Shown here one piece after another: positions 37,224-45,853 of a stretch of 64,000 nucleotides of DNA (position 1 is its first letter; every line of letters starts with the position of its first letter). A program made the translations under genes and the position numbers. The notes below the pieces were generated by a model. That model had not been told where the DNA came from. It made no database searches and worked only from the letters and a program-made list of their open reading frames with translations. The stretch is from Aminobacterium sp. MB27-C1 (GTDB taxonomy: Bacteria > Synergistota > Synergistia > Synergistales > Aminobacteriaceae), in contig NZ_CP133089.1 of the NCBI RefSeq assembly GCF_030908405.1, forward strand, positions 1,178,001 through 1,242,000, written 5' to 3'.

Positions 37224-38540
37224 ATGAAATTTGTAGATTTAGTTCGTATAAAAGTTAAAGCTGGTCGAGGAGGCAATGGATGTCTAAGCTTCCGCCGTGA
37301 AAAATTTGTTCCCAAAGGTGGCCCTGATGGAGCTAATGGAGGAGACGGAGGCAACGTTATTTTTCAGGCCGTAGATGGTATTCATACGTTGACAGATTTT
37401 GAATTTGAAAAAAAATTCTCTGCAGAACATGGCGAGCCTGGTCAGGGACAAAAAAAAGTCGGGAAAACCGGTAAAGACCTTATTGTAAATGTTCCGTGTG
37501 GCACTATAGTCTATGATGAAGAGACAGGAGAACCATTAGCTGACCTTGTTGAGGCTGGTGATCAGGTTGTTGTTGCTCAAGGTGGACGAGGCGGCCGTGG
37601 AAACATGCACTTTGCATCGGCAGTTCGCCGTGTTCCACGCTTCGCTGAAAAAGGAGAAGAAGGAGAAGAGCGCAACTTAAGGCTAGAGCTTAAGCTTATA
37701 GCAGACGTGGGACTTGTAGGTTTCCCAAATGCAGGGAAATCAAGCCTATTGGCAGCTATCTCTAACGCTCGTCCCAAAATAGCAGGATACCCCTTTACGA
37801 CTCTTTCCCCCAATCTAGGAATTCTTGCTGTAGATGATGAAAGAATTGTTGTAGCTGATGTTCCAGGGCTTATTGAAGGAGCTCACGACAACAAAGGCTT
37901 AGGAATATATTTCCTTCGTCATATTGAACGCACGCGTGTGCTTGTTCATGTTTTAGACCTTAGTTCAGGTACCTCCGATGAAGTTCTTCGTCAATGGGAA
38001 GTTATCTGCAATGAATTCAAAGAATATAAAGAAGATCTTCTGGAACGTCCCTATATGGTTGTGGGTAACAAAGTAGACCTTGAAAAAGGGCAAAAAAACG
38101 CCCCTGTGGTAGAATCTTTCATGAAAAGCAAGGGAATTCCTTATTACACAACAAGTGCCCTTTCTGGAGAAGGAATTACGGTTTTCATGAATGCCCTTGT
38201 CGAATTATGTCGTGAAAATCCGAGACCTCACAGCGAAACGAGGCTCTTCGAAACGATAGAACCGGAAAAAGAAATCAAAACGCCGTTCAGGAAAAAAGTC
38301 GAAAAAGCAACCATAATCAAGATGGAAGACGGAAGTGGTTACAGAGTTGTTCACGCAAACCTTGAACGAATATTAAAACGTTACGATTTTGAACAGGAAG
38401 ACGCACTCTTCCATTTCGCCCGGTTACTGAAAAAGTACCGCATAGAAGAACTTCTGGAACAAGAGGGTGCTCAAGAAGGGGATACGGTTATCATAGGCGA
38501 TATTGAATTCGAATATGAACCGGAACAAGTCCAAGAGTAA
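37224..38540 (+). CDS. obgE: GTPase ObgE/CgtA
   Basis: Essential GTPase that takes part in 50S ribosome assembly and stress control. The 438 residues have the glycine-rich Obg fold (about 1-158, many GG repeats such as GGPDGANGGDGGN), the G domain (about 160-330: GFPNAGKSS, DVPGLIEGAH, NKVD), and a C-terminal OCT domain (about 350-425). ATG 37224 follows a weak GGATGGTGG site. It stands 27 bases after a terminator. Confidence 0.95.
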   Translation: MKFVDLVRIKVKAGRGGNGCLSFRREKFVPKGGPDGANGGDGGNVIFQAVDGIHTLTDFEFEKKFSAEHGEPGQGQKKVGKTGKDLIVNVPCGTIVYDEETGEPLADLVEAGDQVVVAQGGRGGRGNMHFASAVRRVPRFAEKGEEGEERNLRLELKLIADVGLVGFPNAGKSSLLAAISNARPKIAGYPFTTLSPNLGILAVDDERIVVADVPGLIEGAHDNKGLGIYFLRHIERTRVLVHVLDLSSGTSDEVLRQWEVICNEFKEYKEDLLERPYMVVGNKVDLEKGQKNAPVVESFMKSKGIPYYTTSALSGEGITVFMNALVELCRENPRPHSETRLFETIEPEKEIKTPFRKKVEKATIIKMEDGSGYRVVHANLERILKRYDFEQEDALFHFARLLKKYRIEELLEQEGAQEGDTVIIGDIEFEYEPEQVQE

Positions 38541-38557
38541 AGCGGAGGATTAACGGC

Positions 38558-39208
38558 GTGACTTTTGGCAGACATATAATCCGAACAAAAAAGATAGGCA
38601 TAATGGGTGGGACATTCGACCCCATCCATTATGGCCATTTATTAGCTGCTGAAGAAAGTTTTTTCGCACTTGACCTCGACGAAGTCATTTTCGTTCCGAC
38701 GGGAGATCCCCCTCACAAAAGAATGAAACGTGTTTCCTCAGCTGAGGATCGCTATACGATGACTCTTCTTGCAACACTTGATAACGCACATTTTAAGGTT
38801 TCGAGAATTGAAATCGATCGTAAGGAATCAAGTCATACGGTAGATACCTTAAGAGAAATGGGCCATTGGTATGCCCCAGATAGTGTTCAGTTTTTCTTTA
38901 TTACTGGACTTGATGCTGTTTTAAACCTTACTACATGGAAAGAATATAAAGTTCTTCCAACGCTTTGCCAAATAGTGGCTATAAACCGACCTGGATACAA
39001 CCAATCAGGGAAGCTGGAACGTATCACTGAATTGTTACCAGAGGAATTTAACGGGCATGTCGTTCCTTTGGAAATACCGCTTCTGTCTATTTCCAGTACG
39101 GATATTCGGCAACGAATAGAAAACGGTAAAAATATCCGTTATCTCGTTCCAGAACTTGTGGAACGCTATATTTACAAAAAAGGGTTATATAAAAGGATTG
39201 GGCGGTGA
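38558..39208 (+). CDS. nadD: Nicotinate-nucleotide adenylyltransferase
   Basis: Adenylates nicotinate mononucleotide in NAD synthesis. The 216 residues include the HxGH-type motif GGTFDPIHYGHLL, PTGDPPHK and the C-terminal ISSTDIRQRI. GTG 38558 follows GGAGG by about 9 bases. A short hydrophilic N-terminal extension precedes the fold. It feeds NadE of this window. Confidence 0.93.
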   Translation: MTFGRHIIRTKKIGIMGGTFDPIHYGHLLAAEESFFALDLDEVIFVPTGDPPHKRMKRVSSAEDRYTMTLLATLDNAHFKVSRIEIDRKESSHTVDTLREMGHWYAPDSVQFFFITGLDAVLNLTTWKEYKVLPTLCQIVAINRPGYNQSGKLERITELLPEEFNGHVVPLEIPLLSISSTDIRQRIENGKNIRYLVPELVERYIYKKGLYKRIGR

Positions 39209-40494
39209 GGACAATGAAGATCACCAAAATTGCGATTATAACTGTATTAGCCATTCTATCTATTGGAGCTGGCATATTCTTTCGGCTGCAAAATATAGTA
39301 GCCCCAGAGCCTGAACATATAAAAGAAAGTATCTCGTATGACCAGGAGACAGGAAACATAAACATTCTCGTTGTCGGGATTGATGATGTTGAAGGAGGCC
39401 ATCGTTCTGACACATTAGGTCTCGCTGCAATAGATATTGATAACAAAACAGTGCGCTTTATGTCGCTTCCAAGAGATACGCGAGTACAAATACCCGGACA
39501 TGGCTGGCAGAAATTGAATCATGCCTACGCATATGGCGGAGTAAATCTGTTACAGCAAACAGTTATAAACTATCTGGGACTCCCTATAAACTACTACGTT
39601 CTTGTCAACTACGAAAGCTTCCCTAAAATTGTAGATATGATAGGTGGAGTAGACATAAACGTAGAGAAGAAATTGCACTATAACGATAAGGCGGGAAAAT
39701 TATTCATTAACATACCTAAAGGTCTTCAACACATGGACGGAAAGACCGCGTTAGAATACGTCCGCTTCAGAAACGATGCTCTTGGAGACATTGGGCGAAT
39801 AAACCGTCAACAGCAGTTTCTCAAAGCTGTTTTAGGGAAAATTCAATCGCCTGAAATGTTACCCAAACTCCCAGACTTTGCAAAAGAAATTCTAGGCCTA
39901 GTCAACACAAATATGAGCATGACACAAGCAGTTCAACTTACATCATATATGCGAGATATTTCCCATGAGAATCTGGCATTTTTTACCTTGCCTGGGAAAG
40001 CTGCCTACATTTCTAATATTAGCTATTGGTTGGGAGATCTATCTGCAACATCTACATTGCTTACAGGTCCGTTACCCGGTAAAGATGCTCTAAAAGAATC
40101 ATCTGAAGCAACAGAAGCTTCTGCAACCTCAGTCACAACAGCAAGTGACGAAAACATTGTTAGCCTTATAAAAAAGATTAACATGCCTATCGCTATTCTC
40201 AATGGAGATGGGCAGGCCGGACTTAGCAAATCGGCTTCGTCGCTATTTCAAAAAGCAGGAATTGATGTCGCCTATGTTGGCAACGCAAAACATTACGATT
40301 ATCATTATTCCAATATAATGTATCCTATTAAAAAGGGACAGCAGGCGCAGGAAAATGCTTCTGTGCTCAGTGAAATTTGTGGAATTTCCAACAAGCTTGT
40401 TCAAGGAGATGAAACAATCGTCTATGTAACACTTATACTCGGACACGACAAGGATACAGTATTAAATAATTTAAAGTCAGTCGACAATAAATAA
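39205..40494 (+). CDS. LytR-CpsA-Psr (LCP) family protein with LytR_C domain
   Basis: Membrane-anchored phosphotransferase that, in the family, attaches glycopolymers from undecaprenyl carriers to peptidoglycan. An N-terminal helix (about 5-25) leads to the LCP domain (about 50-270: RSDTLGLAAID, SLPRDTRVQ, HAYAYGG, EYVRFRND). A LytR_C-type C-terminal domain (about 310-429) follows a Ser/Thr/Ala linker. GTG 39205 overlaps nadD by 4 bases; ATG 39214 is a close alternative. The WecA/WecB-like pair at 2-4 kb may supply its substrate. Confidence 0.88.
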   Translation: MRTMKITKIAIITVLAILSIGAGIFFRLQNIVAPEPEHIKESISYDQETGNINILVVGIDDVEGGHRSDTLGLAAIDIDNKTVRFMSLPRDTRVQIPGHGWQKLNHAYAYGGVNLLQQTVINYLGLPINYYVLVNYESFPKIVDMIGGVDINVEKKLHYNDKAGKLFINIPKGLQHMDGKTALEYVRFRNDALGDIGRINRQQQFLKAVLGKIQSPEMLPKLPDFAKEILGLVNTNMSMTQAVQLTSYMRDISHENLAFFTLPGKAAYISNISYWLGDLSATSTLLTGPLPGKDALKESSEATEASATSVTTASDENIVSLIKKINMPIAILNGDGQAGLSKSASSLFQKAGIDVAYVGNAKHYDYHYSNIMYPIKKGQQAQENASVLSEICGISNKLVQGDETIVYVTLILGHDKDTVLNNLKSVDNK

Positions 40495-40527
40495 AAAAGA
40501 AACGATCAGGGAGGGATTAGTAGCAGA

Positions 40528-40887
40528 ATGAGCGAAAAGAATGAACTCATGAATCAGTATATGTTCGTCCTGGATGCTTTGGCCGATAAGAGAGGACTGG
40601 ATATTACATTAATGGATCTAGAGGAAAAAGCCACAATTGCTGATACGTTCATTATCGTAACAGCAAACTCTGATATTCACATGGGGACATTGCGTAATGC
40701 CGCAGAAGAAGCCCTTGATAAAAAAGGAATGTCATCAATTATAGAAGGCCGGAATAGCACTCAGTGGTGCCTTATAGATGCAGGAAACCTCGTAATACAT
40801 ATCTTCAGCCGTAAGGGACGGGAATTTTACCATTTAGAAAAGGTATGGGGAGATTGTCCTTCATATTCCTACGAATATTTGGATTAG
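40528..40887 (+). CDS. rsfS: Ribosomal silencing factor RsfS
   Basis: Binds L14 and blocks joining of the subunits under starvation. The 119 residues show the family core: ADTFIIVTANSDIHMGTLRN, GRNSTQWCLIDAGNLVIHIF, then REFYHLEKVWGDCP. ATG 40528 follows GGGAGGGATT by about 10 bases. It is the last gene of the long plus-strand half, followed by a terminator. Confidence 0.94.
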   Translation: MSEKNELMNQYMFVLDALADKRGLDITLMDLEEKATIADTFIIVTANSDIHMGTLRNAAEEALDKKGMSSIIEGRNSTQWCLIDAGNLVIHIFSRKGREFYHLEKVWGDCPSYSYEYLD

Positions 40888-40915
40888 TAAATTCTATTTA
40901 TTTTAAACCAACTAG

Positions 40916-40960
40916 AAAAGACCCAAGAGCAATATCAATATATCTTGGGTCTTTTCTTTT
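40916..40960 (+). terminator. Terminator after rsfS
   Basis: AAAAGACCCAAGA (40916-40928) pairs with TCTTGGGTCTTTT (40943-40955) over a 14-base A+T-rich loop and is followed by more T. It ends the obgE-nadD-lcp-rsfS unit. Confidence 0.85.
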
Positions 40961-41244
40961 GTTCATACAAGAATATAGGAGAATCTACGTCCTTATTAAA
41001 GAGAAGCTACGGGAGCAAAATAAGAGAGAAGTTGTTTTTACATGGTGTCATATAATGTATCTTATGTTGCGTAAAACATGAAGAATATAAGAATCTACGC
41101 CTTAACTTAGGTTTTCTCTTTTTTCTCGAATTACCTCGAATTTATTCGTAATTATGTCTCTTTTATCTTGCATTTTTTATTCTTCGGGCTAATACACAAT
41201 TTACATACACTGATACACAACACTAAGCTCGTAAATAAAGAACG
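40961..41244. other. Gene-free A+T-rich spacer between the two halves
   Basis: No gene with a ribosome site was seen here on either strand. A 78-codon frame crosses the rsfS end and its terminator, and is probably chance. The spacer holds an imperfect direct repeat (40969-40995 and 41081-41104). It separates the plus-strand block from the convergent minus-strand block. Confidence 0.6.
40969..41104 (+). repeat. Imperfect direct repeat pair in the spacer
   Basis: AAGAATATA-AGAATCTACG-CCTTA occurs at 40969-40995 and 41081-41104. The first copy has two extra G and one extra T; all other bases agree. The copies start 112 bases apart. Origin is unknown. Confidence 0.6.
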
Positions 41245-41281
41245 TAAAGCAGGATATATCTGATATATATATCCTGCTTTA
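41245..41281. terminator. Bidirectional hairpin at the end of the feo cluster
   Basis: A 15-bp stem, TAAAGCAGGATATAT (41245-41259) with its complement at 41267-41281, closes a 7-base loop. It lies 61 bases after the DUF4198 stop on the minus strand. Neither side has a long T run, so it may act through its own A-T base. Confidence 0.7.
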
Positions 41282-41295
41282 CAATATTACACACA

Positions 41296-41319
41296 ACACA
41301 TAACACATAACACATAACA
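41296..41319. repeat. Short tandem repeat, ACACATA x3
   Basis: Three perfect ACACATA units (41296-41316) and the start of a fourth lie between the hairpin and the DUF4198 stop codon. It may be slippage-prone. Confidence 0.8.
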
Positions 41320-41342
41320 TACTTTATCTTTTTACTGAAGTT

Positions 41343-42152
41343 TTATTTCATATCCCGCGCTTGAACCCAAATAATAGCATCTTGACTCAATTCTTTATCT
41401 TGATATGTAGTTTTTGGCCCAACGCCTAGCGCAGCAAATCCCCACCATCCGGAACGAGGAATCCCAAAGGTAAAGCATCCTTTTTCATCTGCTTTAATTG
41501 TCATAGTTACAAATGCATCCTGAGGAGCTTCTACATGAGCCTCTTTTGCAAATTTATTTTCATTCATAATTGGCTCATGGTTCAAATACTCTACCTCTAT
41601 CTCTGCATAAGGGACTGATTTTCCTTCACTTTTTACAATGCCTCTGAATACATTCCCAGTCCAAAGGGCATAAGGCTTATCAAGTGGAACAATTTCAGCA
41701 GGAAGACCCATTTCACTATCCCAATCAGTAGGAATACCTGCAACGTTTACTATAACTTTAGTCATTTGTTGAATATAGGCATCTTCCTGAGCCTCAAAGT
41801 ATGGTGATGGAACGAAACAAAAAACATAATCCCCCATGCCTTTTAAACGATATTTTAAATTATAAGCTTTTCCACTATTAGTAAGACTTGTCCAGATAAT
41901 AGGGTTAATCTCTTTGATAAGATCTGTTTTATTGCCTTTATGAACTACGTACAACGATTCAGGCTGCCCCATTGTCATAGTATGTCCTGCCTCAAAGGGA
42001 TGGGTGAAAACAAGCTTAAAATCTAAGTTTCCTCCCTTGTTAAGAGCACTTTCTGGCGTATATAACATCTGAAAATGGGCAGAAGCCGGAAGGGCAAAAA
42101 GACAAACCATAAGTGACGTCAACAAAACTTTTGTTGCTCTTTTCAATATCAT
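41343..42152 (-). CDS. DUF4198 exported metal-transport-type protein (NikK/CbiK-like)
   Basis: A 269-residue exported protein of the DUF4198 family, known as the extracytoplasmic component of Co/Ni transport systems. The signal peptide (about 1-25) ends in PASA, so the mature chain would start with His (HFQMLYTPE). His and Met follow at HPFEAGHTMTM, a plausible metal site. ATG 42152 follows AAGGAG; the frame is open upstream but has no site. It is 113 bases from the small exported protein and probably in the same transcript as feoB. A nickel or iron role is inferred from family and context. Confidence 0.8.
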   Translation of the reverse strand: MILKRATKVLLTSLMVCLFALPASAHFQMLYTPESALNKGGNLDFKLVFTHPFEAGHTMTMGQPESLYVVHKGNKTDLIKEINPIIWTSLTNSGKAYNLKYRLKGMGDYVFCFVPSPYFEAQEDAYIQQMTKVIVNVAGIPTDWDSEMGLPAEIVPLDKPYALWTGNVFRGIVKSEGKSVPYAEIEVEYLNHEPIMNENKFAKEAHVEAPQDAFVTMTIKADEKGCFTFGIPRSGWWGFAALGVGPKTTYQDKELSQDAIIWVQARDMK

Positions 42153-42265
42153 TCCATTCCTCTCCTTACTATTTATTGCTCGCCCTCCTCCCACGAAACG
42201 AGGAAATCCTCATTCTGCAGGTTGGAAGTTTCGATATTGTAATTGTAGTATTTTTGTTACTCTCG

Positions 42266-42589
42266 TTACTCTTTAATGTCTTCACCTTTTATTTCTACAA
42301 CATGACCAGGACCTGCATTAAAGATAACAATAAATGGGACCTCTGGTTTTTCAAAAGTAAACTCGCTGAGTTCATCCATTTTTCCTTCAACGAGAACTTT
42401 ATCATTGGTATCCTTCACAGCCATTTCGACCCCAGATGCAGATGATCCGTCAGAAAAACCACCTTCACATGTAATAGTTCCATCTCCATTGAGGTAACAA
42501 TAACATAGAGGGGTATGTGCAAAGGCTACTGATCCGAGAACAAAAACACTTACTGCTAAAAGCACGCCTAATACTAATTTCCGTTTCAT
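42266..42589 (-). CDS. Small exported Cys/His protein (NikL-like)
   Basis: A 107-residue protein with a signal peptide ending VAFA, so the mature chain should begin HTPLCYCY. Three cysteines (CYCY and ITCEGG) and the N-terminal His look suited to metal binding; the rest (about 45-107) has a beta-sandwich pattern. From memory it resembles the small NikL-type component of nickel transporters, but no search was run. Its ATG overlaps the feoB stop (ATGA), so it is translated with FeoB. No transmembrane helix other than the signal is seen. Confidence 0.75.
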   Translation of the reverse strand: MKRKLVLGVLLAVSVFVLGSVAFAHTPLCYCYLNGDGTITCEGGFSDGSSASGVEMAVKDTNDKVLVEGKMDELSEFTFEKPEVPFIVIFNAGPGHVVEIKGEDIKE

Positions 42590-45108
42590 AGGTTGGCCAC
42601 CTCCTTTCCTTTTAAAGTTTTTTCGTCTATATCTGTCTCAACGACAGATCCTTTTACTTTGCCCAACAAAAATGCAGTAACTAATGCAATTGCATAAAAG
42701 ACAAACATCCCTTGTGTTCCAGACAACCCAAGCCAGGTTCCACCGCTATAAACTAAAGTCGCTAATGTCATTCCAAGAAGGATAGGATATCCTAAGGCTA
42801 TAAATGCCCATTTCCAGCCTCCAGCTTCTATCTTAACCATAATTAATGTTGCAATGCACGGAGGATACATGGCCATAAAAATCATTAAAGCTAGGGCGTG
42901 AAGGGGGGTAAATCCCTTTTCCTGTTCTTTCATACGCTGCGCGAGAGTCTGTCCATCTTCTTTCTGTTGGTAGAGAACACCTAACGTTGCCACACTACTC
43001 TCTTTCGCCGCCAACGAACTTAAAAGAGCTACATTAACTTTCCAGTTAAATCCTGCAAATCGAGTTACAGGTTCTAAAAACTTTCCGGCCATACCAAGGA
43101 AACTTCCATGTAATGTCTCGTCACGCAAATCCATAAGCAACAATGCTCTCTCTCGCTTCATAACCTTAAAAGCTTTGTTTAAGGCTCTGCCATCTTTACC
43201 TTTTGCATTGAGTAAGGGATAAACATCACTGTACCGTTCTGCAAATCGCTGTTCAAATTTTTCTCTTCTCTCGTCAGAAGCCTTAAAGAGAGCTCGTTTT
43301 TGATTTTTGTAACGTTCCTCAATAACAAGATAACGAGTTATATCTTTATCTCTCTTAAATTGAGAAGCAAAAGGAGTATTTTGGATTTTACTTGTAAAAA
43401 CATTTTTTATCTGTTCTGCTCTTTTCTGGTAAGTGTTTATTCGTTCTTCACCAACAGAGGGATAATTTGTAAGGAAAAAAACAGCAACAGCAACAATCAT
43501 GATAATCGTGAGAACCTTCCTTACAAAAAGCCACGTTCTTTCTATAGAACGCATAAGAACACCGCGGATAGTCGGAATATGATATGGGGGCATCTCCAGA
43601 ACGAAGGGAGAACTTGGTCTATTCTTTAAAAGCGTCAATGTCAATATTTTGGCAACGGAAAGAGCCAATATAATTGTTATTGTCGAGATAAAAAACATTG
43701 CTAACGCTTTTTCTTTAGCAAAATAGATGCTAATCAGAAGCGTATATAAAGGAACTTTAGCTAAACAATTCATCAGAGGAACAATAAGGATTGTGGCTAA
43801 ACGAGCCTTTTCATCGGCAATAACACGTGTTGCCATTACTCCAGGAACAGCACAGCCTCCAACAAATACTCCCCCCAAGATAAGAGGTAACGTAGACTGC
43901 CCATGCAATCCAAAACGTCTGAAAAGCTTATCGAGAATAAAGGCCATTCTCGGCATATATCCTACGTCTTCAAGAATCGCTATCAATGCGAAAAGAATTA
44001 AAAATATAGGAATATAAATGAGCACAGAATTAATACTTGTGATGACATTCAACACAAGAGATCTAATTAATGGCTCCCTTAAGAATGTTCCTATGGGAAG
44101 AAACTTTTCTATAGCATTACGGAATCCTTCCAACAAGGGCACCATATAGTTAGTCAATTCATACCCTCCAACAATGGAGAGCTCGTATAGAAGATAAATA
44201 ATGCCAGCCAAAATAAGAGGCCCCCAAATTCGGCTGCAAACCAATCTGTCAATACGATCAGTTAACGTTACAGAAACTTCTTTTGTTTTTACAACACATC
44301 GCTTCTCTATTTTTTGAGCAGCAAGATGGCGTCTGAATGCAATAAATCCTCGAGGTGTGTCATCATATTTCCTCTCAAACTCAGAGCAAATTTTGCTAAC
44401 ATAATTTCTTACATCTTCTGGATTTTTAAAGTTGCTTGAAACTAACTTTTGCGCTACTTCATCTTCCTCAAATAGCTTTATTGACAACCATCGAAGAGGG
44501 ACCTTACTCTCTTCAATTTGTGATTGCAGTAATTTCGCAGACAAATCAGTAATATATGATTCCAAGTCTCCATAATCCACAATATGTAAATGTTCATGAT
44601 CCAAATTTGAATCAAAAGCTTTAATAACGCCATCTTTTAGTTCATTTTTTCCCCGCCCCTTACTACCTACTGTTGTAATAACTGGAAGATGCAAGGTTTT
44701 TGAAAGGGCGTCAGCATCAACTTTGAGTCCTCTTTTTTCAGCGACATCCACCATGTTAAGAGCAATTAAAAGAGGGGCCCCCAGTTCCAACAATTGAAAA
44801 GTAAGGTAAAGATGCCGTTTTAAATTTGAAGCATCCATAACATTTACGACTAAAGACGGTGACTGATCAATTATAAAATCTCTCGTTATACGCTCTTCTT
44901 CAGAATATGAAGAGAGGCTATAAGTACCGGGCAAGTCTGTAAGTGAAATCTTTTTCTCTTGCCATGAAAATGCTCCCGTTTTTATAGATACAGTTGCACC
45001 TGGGTAATTAGCAACAAACTGCCTTCCACCTGTAAGCATGTTAAAAATTGTTGATTTTCCACTATTCGGCTGGCCTGCTAAAGCAACATGCATCTTTTCA
45101 TGACCCAT
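42586..45108 (-). CDS. feoB: FeoB-type ferrous iron (metal) transporter with an internal insertion
   Basis: G-protein-coupled membrane transporter of 840 residues. The GTPase part has GQPNSGKST, NYPGATV, LTDLPGTYSL, NMVDV. The two gating motifs are variant: GGCAVPGVMATR and PLMNCLAKVPLY, where the common forms are GxGCNVPA and SCGARLP. About 117 charged, helical residues are inserted between LTNYP and SFLGMAGKF, making it 80-150 residues longer than usual. It overlaps feoA by one base and the small exported gene by 4. Iron is likely, but the motif changes and NikK/NikL-like neighbours leave other metals open. Confidence 0.9.
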   Translation of the reverse strand: MGHEKMHVALAGQPNSGKSTIFNMLTGGRQFVANYPGATVSIKTGAFSWQEKKISLTDLPGTYSLSSYSEEERITRDFIIDQSPSLVVNVMDASNLKRHLYLTFQLLELGAPLLIALNMVDVAEKRGLKVDADALSKTLHLPVITTVGSKGRGKNELKDGVIKAFDSNLDHEHLHIVDYGDLESYITDLSAKLLQSQIEESKVPLRWLSIKLFEEDEVAQKLVSSNFKNPEDVRNYVSKICSEFERKYDDTPRGFIAFRRHLAAQKIEKRCVVKTKEVSVTLTDRIDRLVCSRIWGPLILAGIIYLLYELSIVGGYELTNYMVPLLEGFRNAIEKFLPIGTFLREPLIRSLVLNVITSINSVLIYIPIFLILFALIAILEDVGYMPRMAFILDKLFRRFGLHGQSTLPLILGGVFVGGCAVPGVMATRVIADEKARLATILIVPLMNCLAKVPLYTLLISIYFAKEKALAMFFISTITIILALSVAKILTLTLLKNRPSSPFVLEMPPYHIPTIRGVLMRSIERTWLFVRKVLTIIMIVAVAVFFLTNYPSVGEERINTYQKRAEQIKNVFTSKIQNTPFASQFKRDKDITRYLVIEERYKNQKRALFKASDERREKFEQRFAERYSDVYPLLNAKGKDGRALNKAFKVMKRERALLLMDLRDETLHGSFLGMAGKFLEPVTRFAGFNWKVNVALLSSLAAKESSVATLGVLYQQKEDGQTLAQRMKEQEKGFTPLHALALMIFMAMYPPCIATLIMVKIEAGGWKWAFIALGYPILLGMTLATLVYSGGTWLGLSGTQGMFVFYAIALVTAFLLGKVKGSVVETDIDEKTLKGKEVANL

Positions 45109-45332
45109 TATTTCTCTACCTCCACAAACCTTGCCTCATCATGCCGAATAGTTACGTGATGTCCATCTACTTTTATCTCCACAGGATCAACAAGAGGAGC
45201 ATTACGGATAACAAAAACTTCAACACCAGGAAAAAAGCCAAGATCCATTAATCGCTGTCCTATTACACCACGAGCTCTGTTTTTATGAATTACTCCATGC
45301 TCGCCAGGCTTCATCTCATCCAATGTAATCAT
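45108..45332 (-). CDS. feoA: FeoA SH3-like protein
   Basis: A 74-residue SH3-like cytoplasmic partner of FeoB. The start MITLDEMKPGEHG and segments QRLMDLGFFPGVEVFVI and IRHDEARFVEVEK match FeoA. The frame runs further upstream, but the ATG at 45332 overlaps the flavodoxin stop (ATGA) and gives the family N-terminus. The stop overlaps feoB by one base. Confidence 0.92.
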   Translation of the reverse strand: MITLDEMKPGEHGVIHKNRARGVIGQRLMDLGFFPGVEVFVIRNAPLVDPVEIKVDGHHVTIRHDEARFVEVEK

Positions 45333-45841
45333 GCCACCAAGACCTGATACAAATGCTCTACCCACTCTTGAATTCTCTTTTCTGTAAGATCGGGTTGATT
45401 ATCTTCATCTATTGCCAAGCCTACAAATTCACCTTGTATAGCAGCCTTAGAAACATTAAAGCCATAACTCTCAACAGAACATCCAGAAGAAAGAATAGCT
45501 ACCCCTTTCTTAGAAAGTCTTTCGTATATTGTTCCCATACCATCAACAAAAGTATCAGAAAAGCCACACTGATCACCAAGTCCGAATAGAGCCACTGGGG
45601 TATTTTTAAAATCAAAAGTATCTATTTCATCAATAAAACTAAGCCAATCATCTTGAAGGTCTCCATATCCCCATGTAGGAGTGCCTAAAATAAGAAAATC
45701 GTATTCTTCCATATCTTCCTTTCTGGCTTCAGCCACATTTTTCAAGACGACATCATCTTTTCTCTTAAGCAAAGAAGCTATCTGTTCCGCCACTTCTTCT
45801 GTATGCCCAGTGGAAGTTCCATAAAAAATGCCTATTTGCAT
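45329..45841 (-). CDS. Flavodoxin (long-chain)
   Basis: FMN electron carrier that replaces ferredoxin under low iron. The 170 residues show the phosphate loop GTSTGHTEEVA, the flavin-side TPTWGYGDLQ and the long-chain loop FGLGDQCGFSDTF. It overlaps feoA by 4 bases and follows the DUF2023 gene after 12 bases. A flavodoxin in a Feo operon agrees with iron limitation as the signal; it could also reduce Fe(III) for FeoB. Confidence 0.92.
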   Translation of the reverse strand: MQIGIFYGTSTGHTEEVAEQIASLLKRKDDVVLKNVAEARKEDMEEYDFLILGTPTWGYGDLQDDWLSFIDEIDTFDFKNTPVALFGLGDQCGFSDTFVDGMGTIYERLSKKGVAILSSGCSVESYGFNVSKAAIQGEFVGLAIDEDNQPDLTEKRIQEWVEHLYQVLVA

Positions 45842-45853
45842 AACCTACTCCTC

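Noticed and set aside
40845-41081. 78-codon frame crossing the rsfS end
   Set aside because: It overlaps rsfS, reads through its terminator and has no ribosome site or recognised domain.
41296-41319. ACACATA array as a possible CRISPR
   Set aside because: The unit is 7 bases with no spacers and only three full copies.
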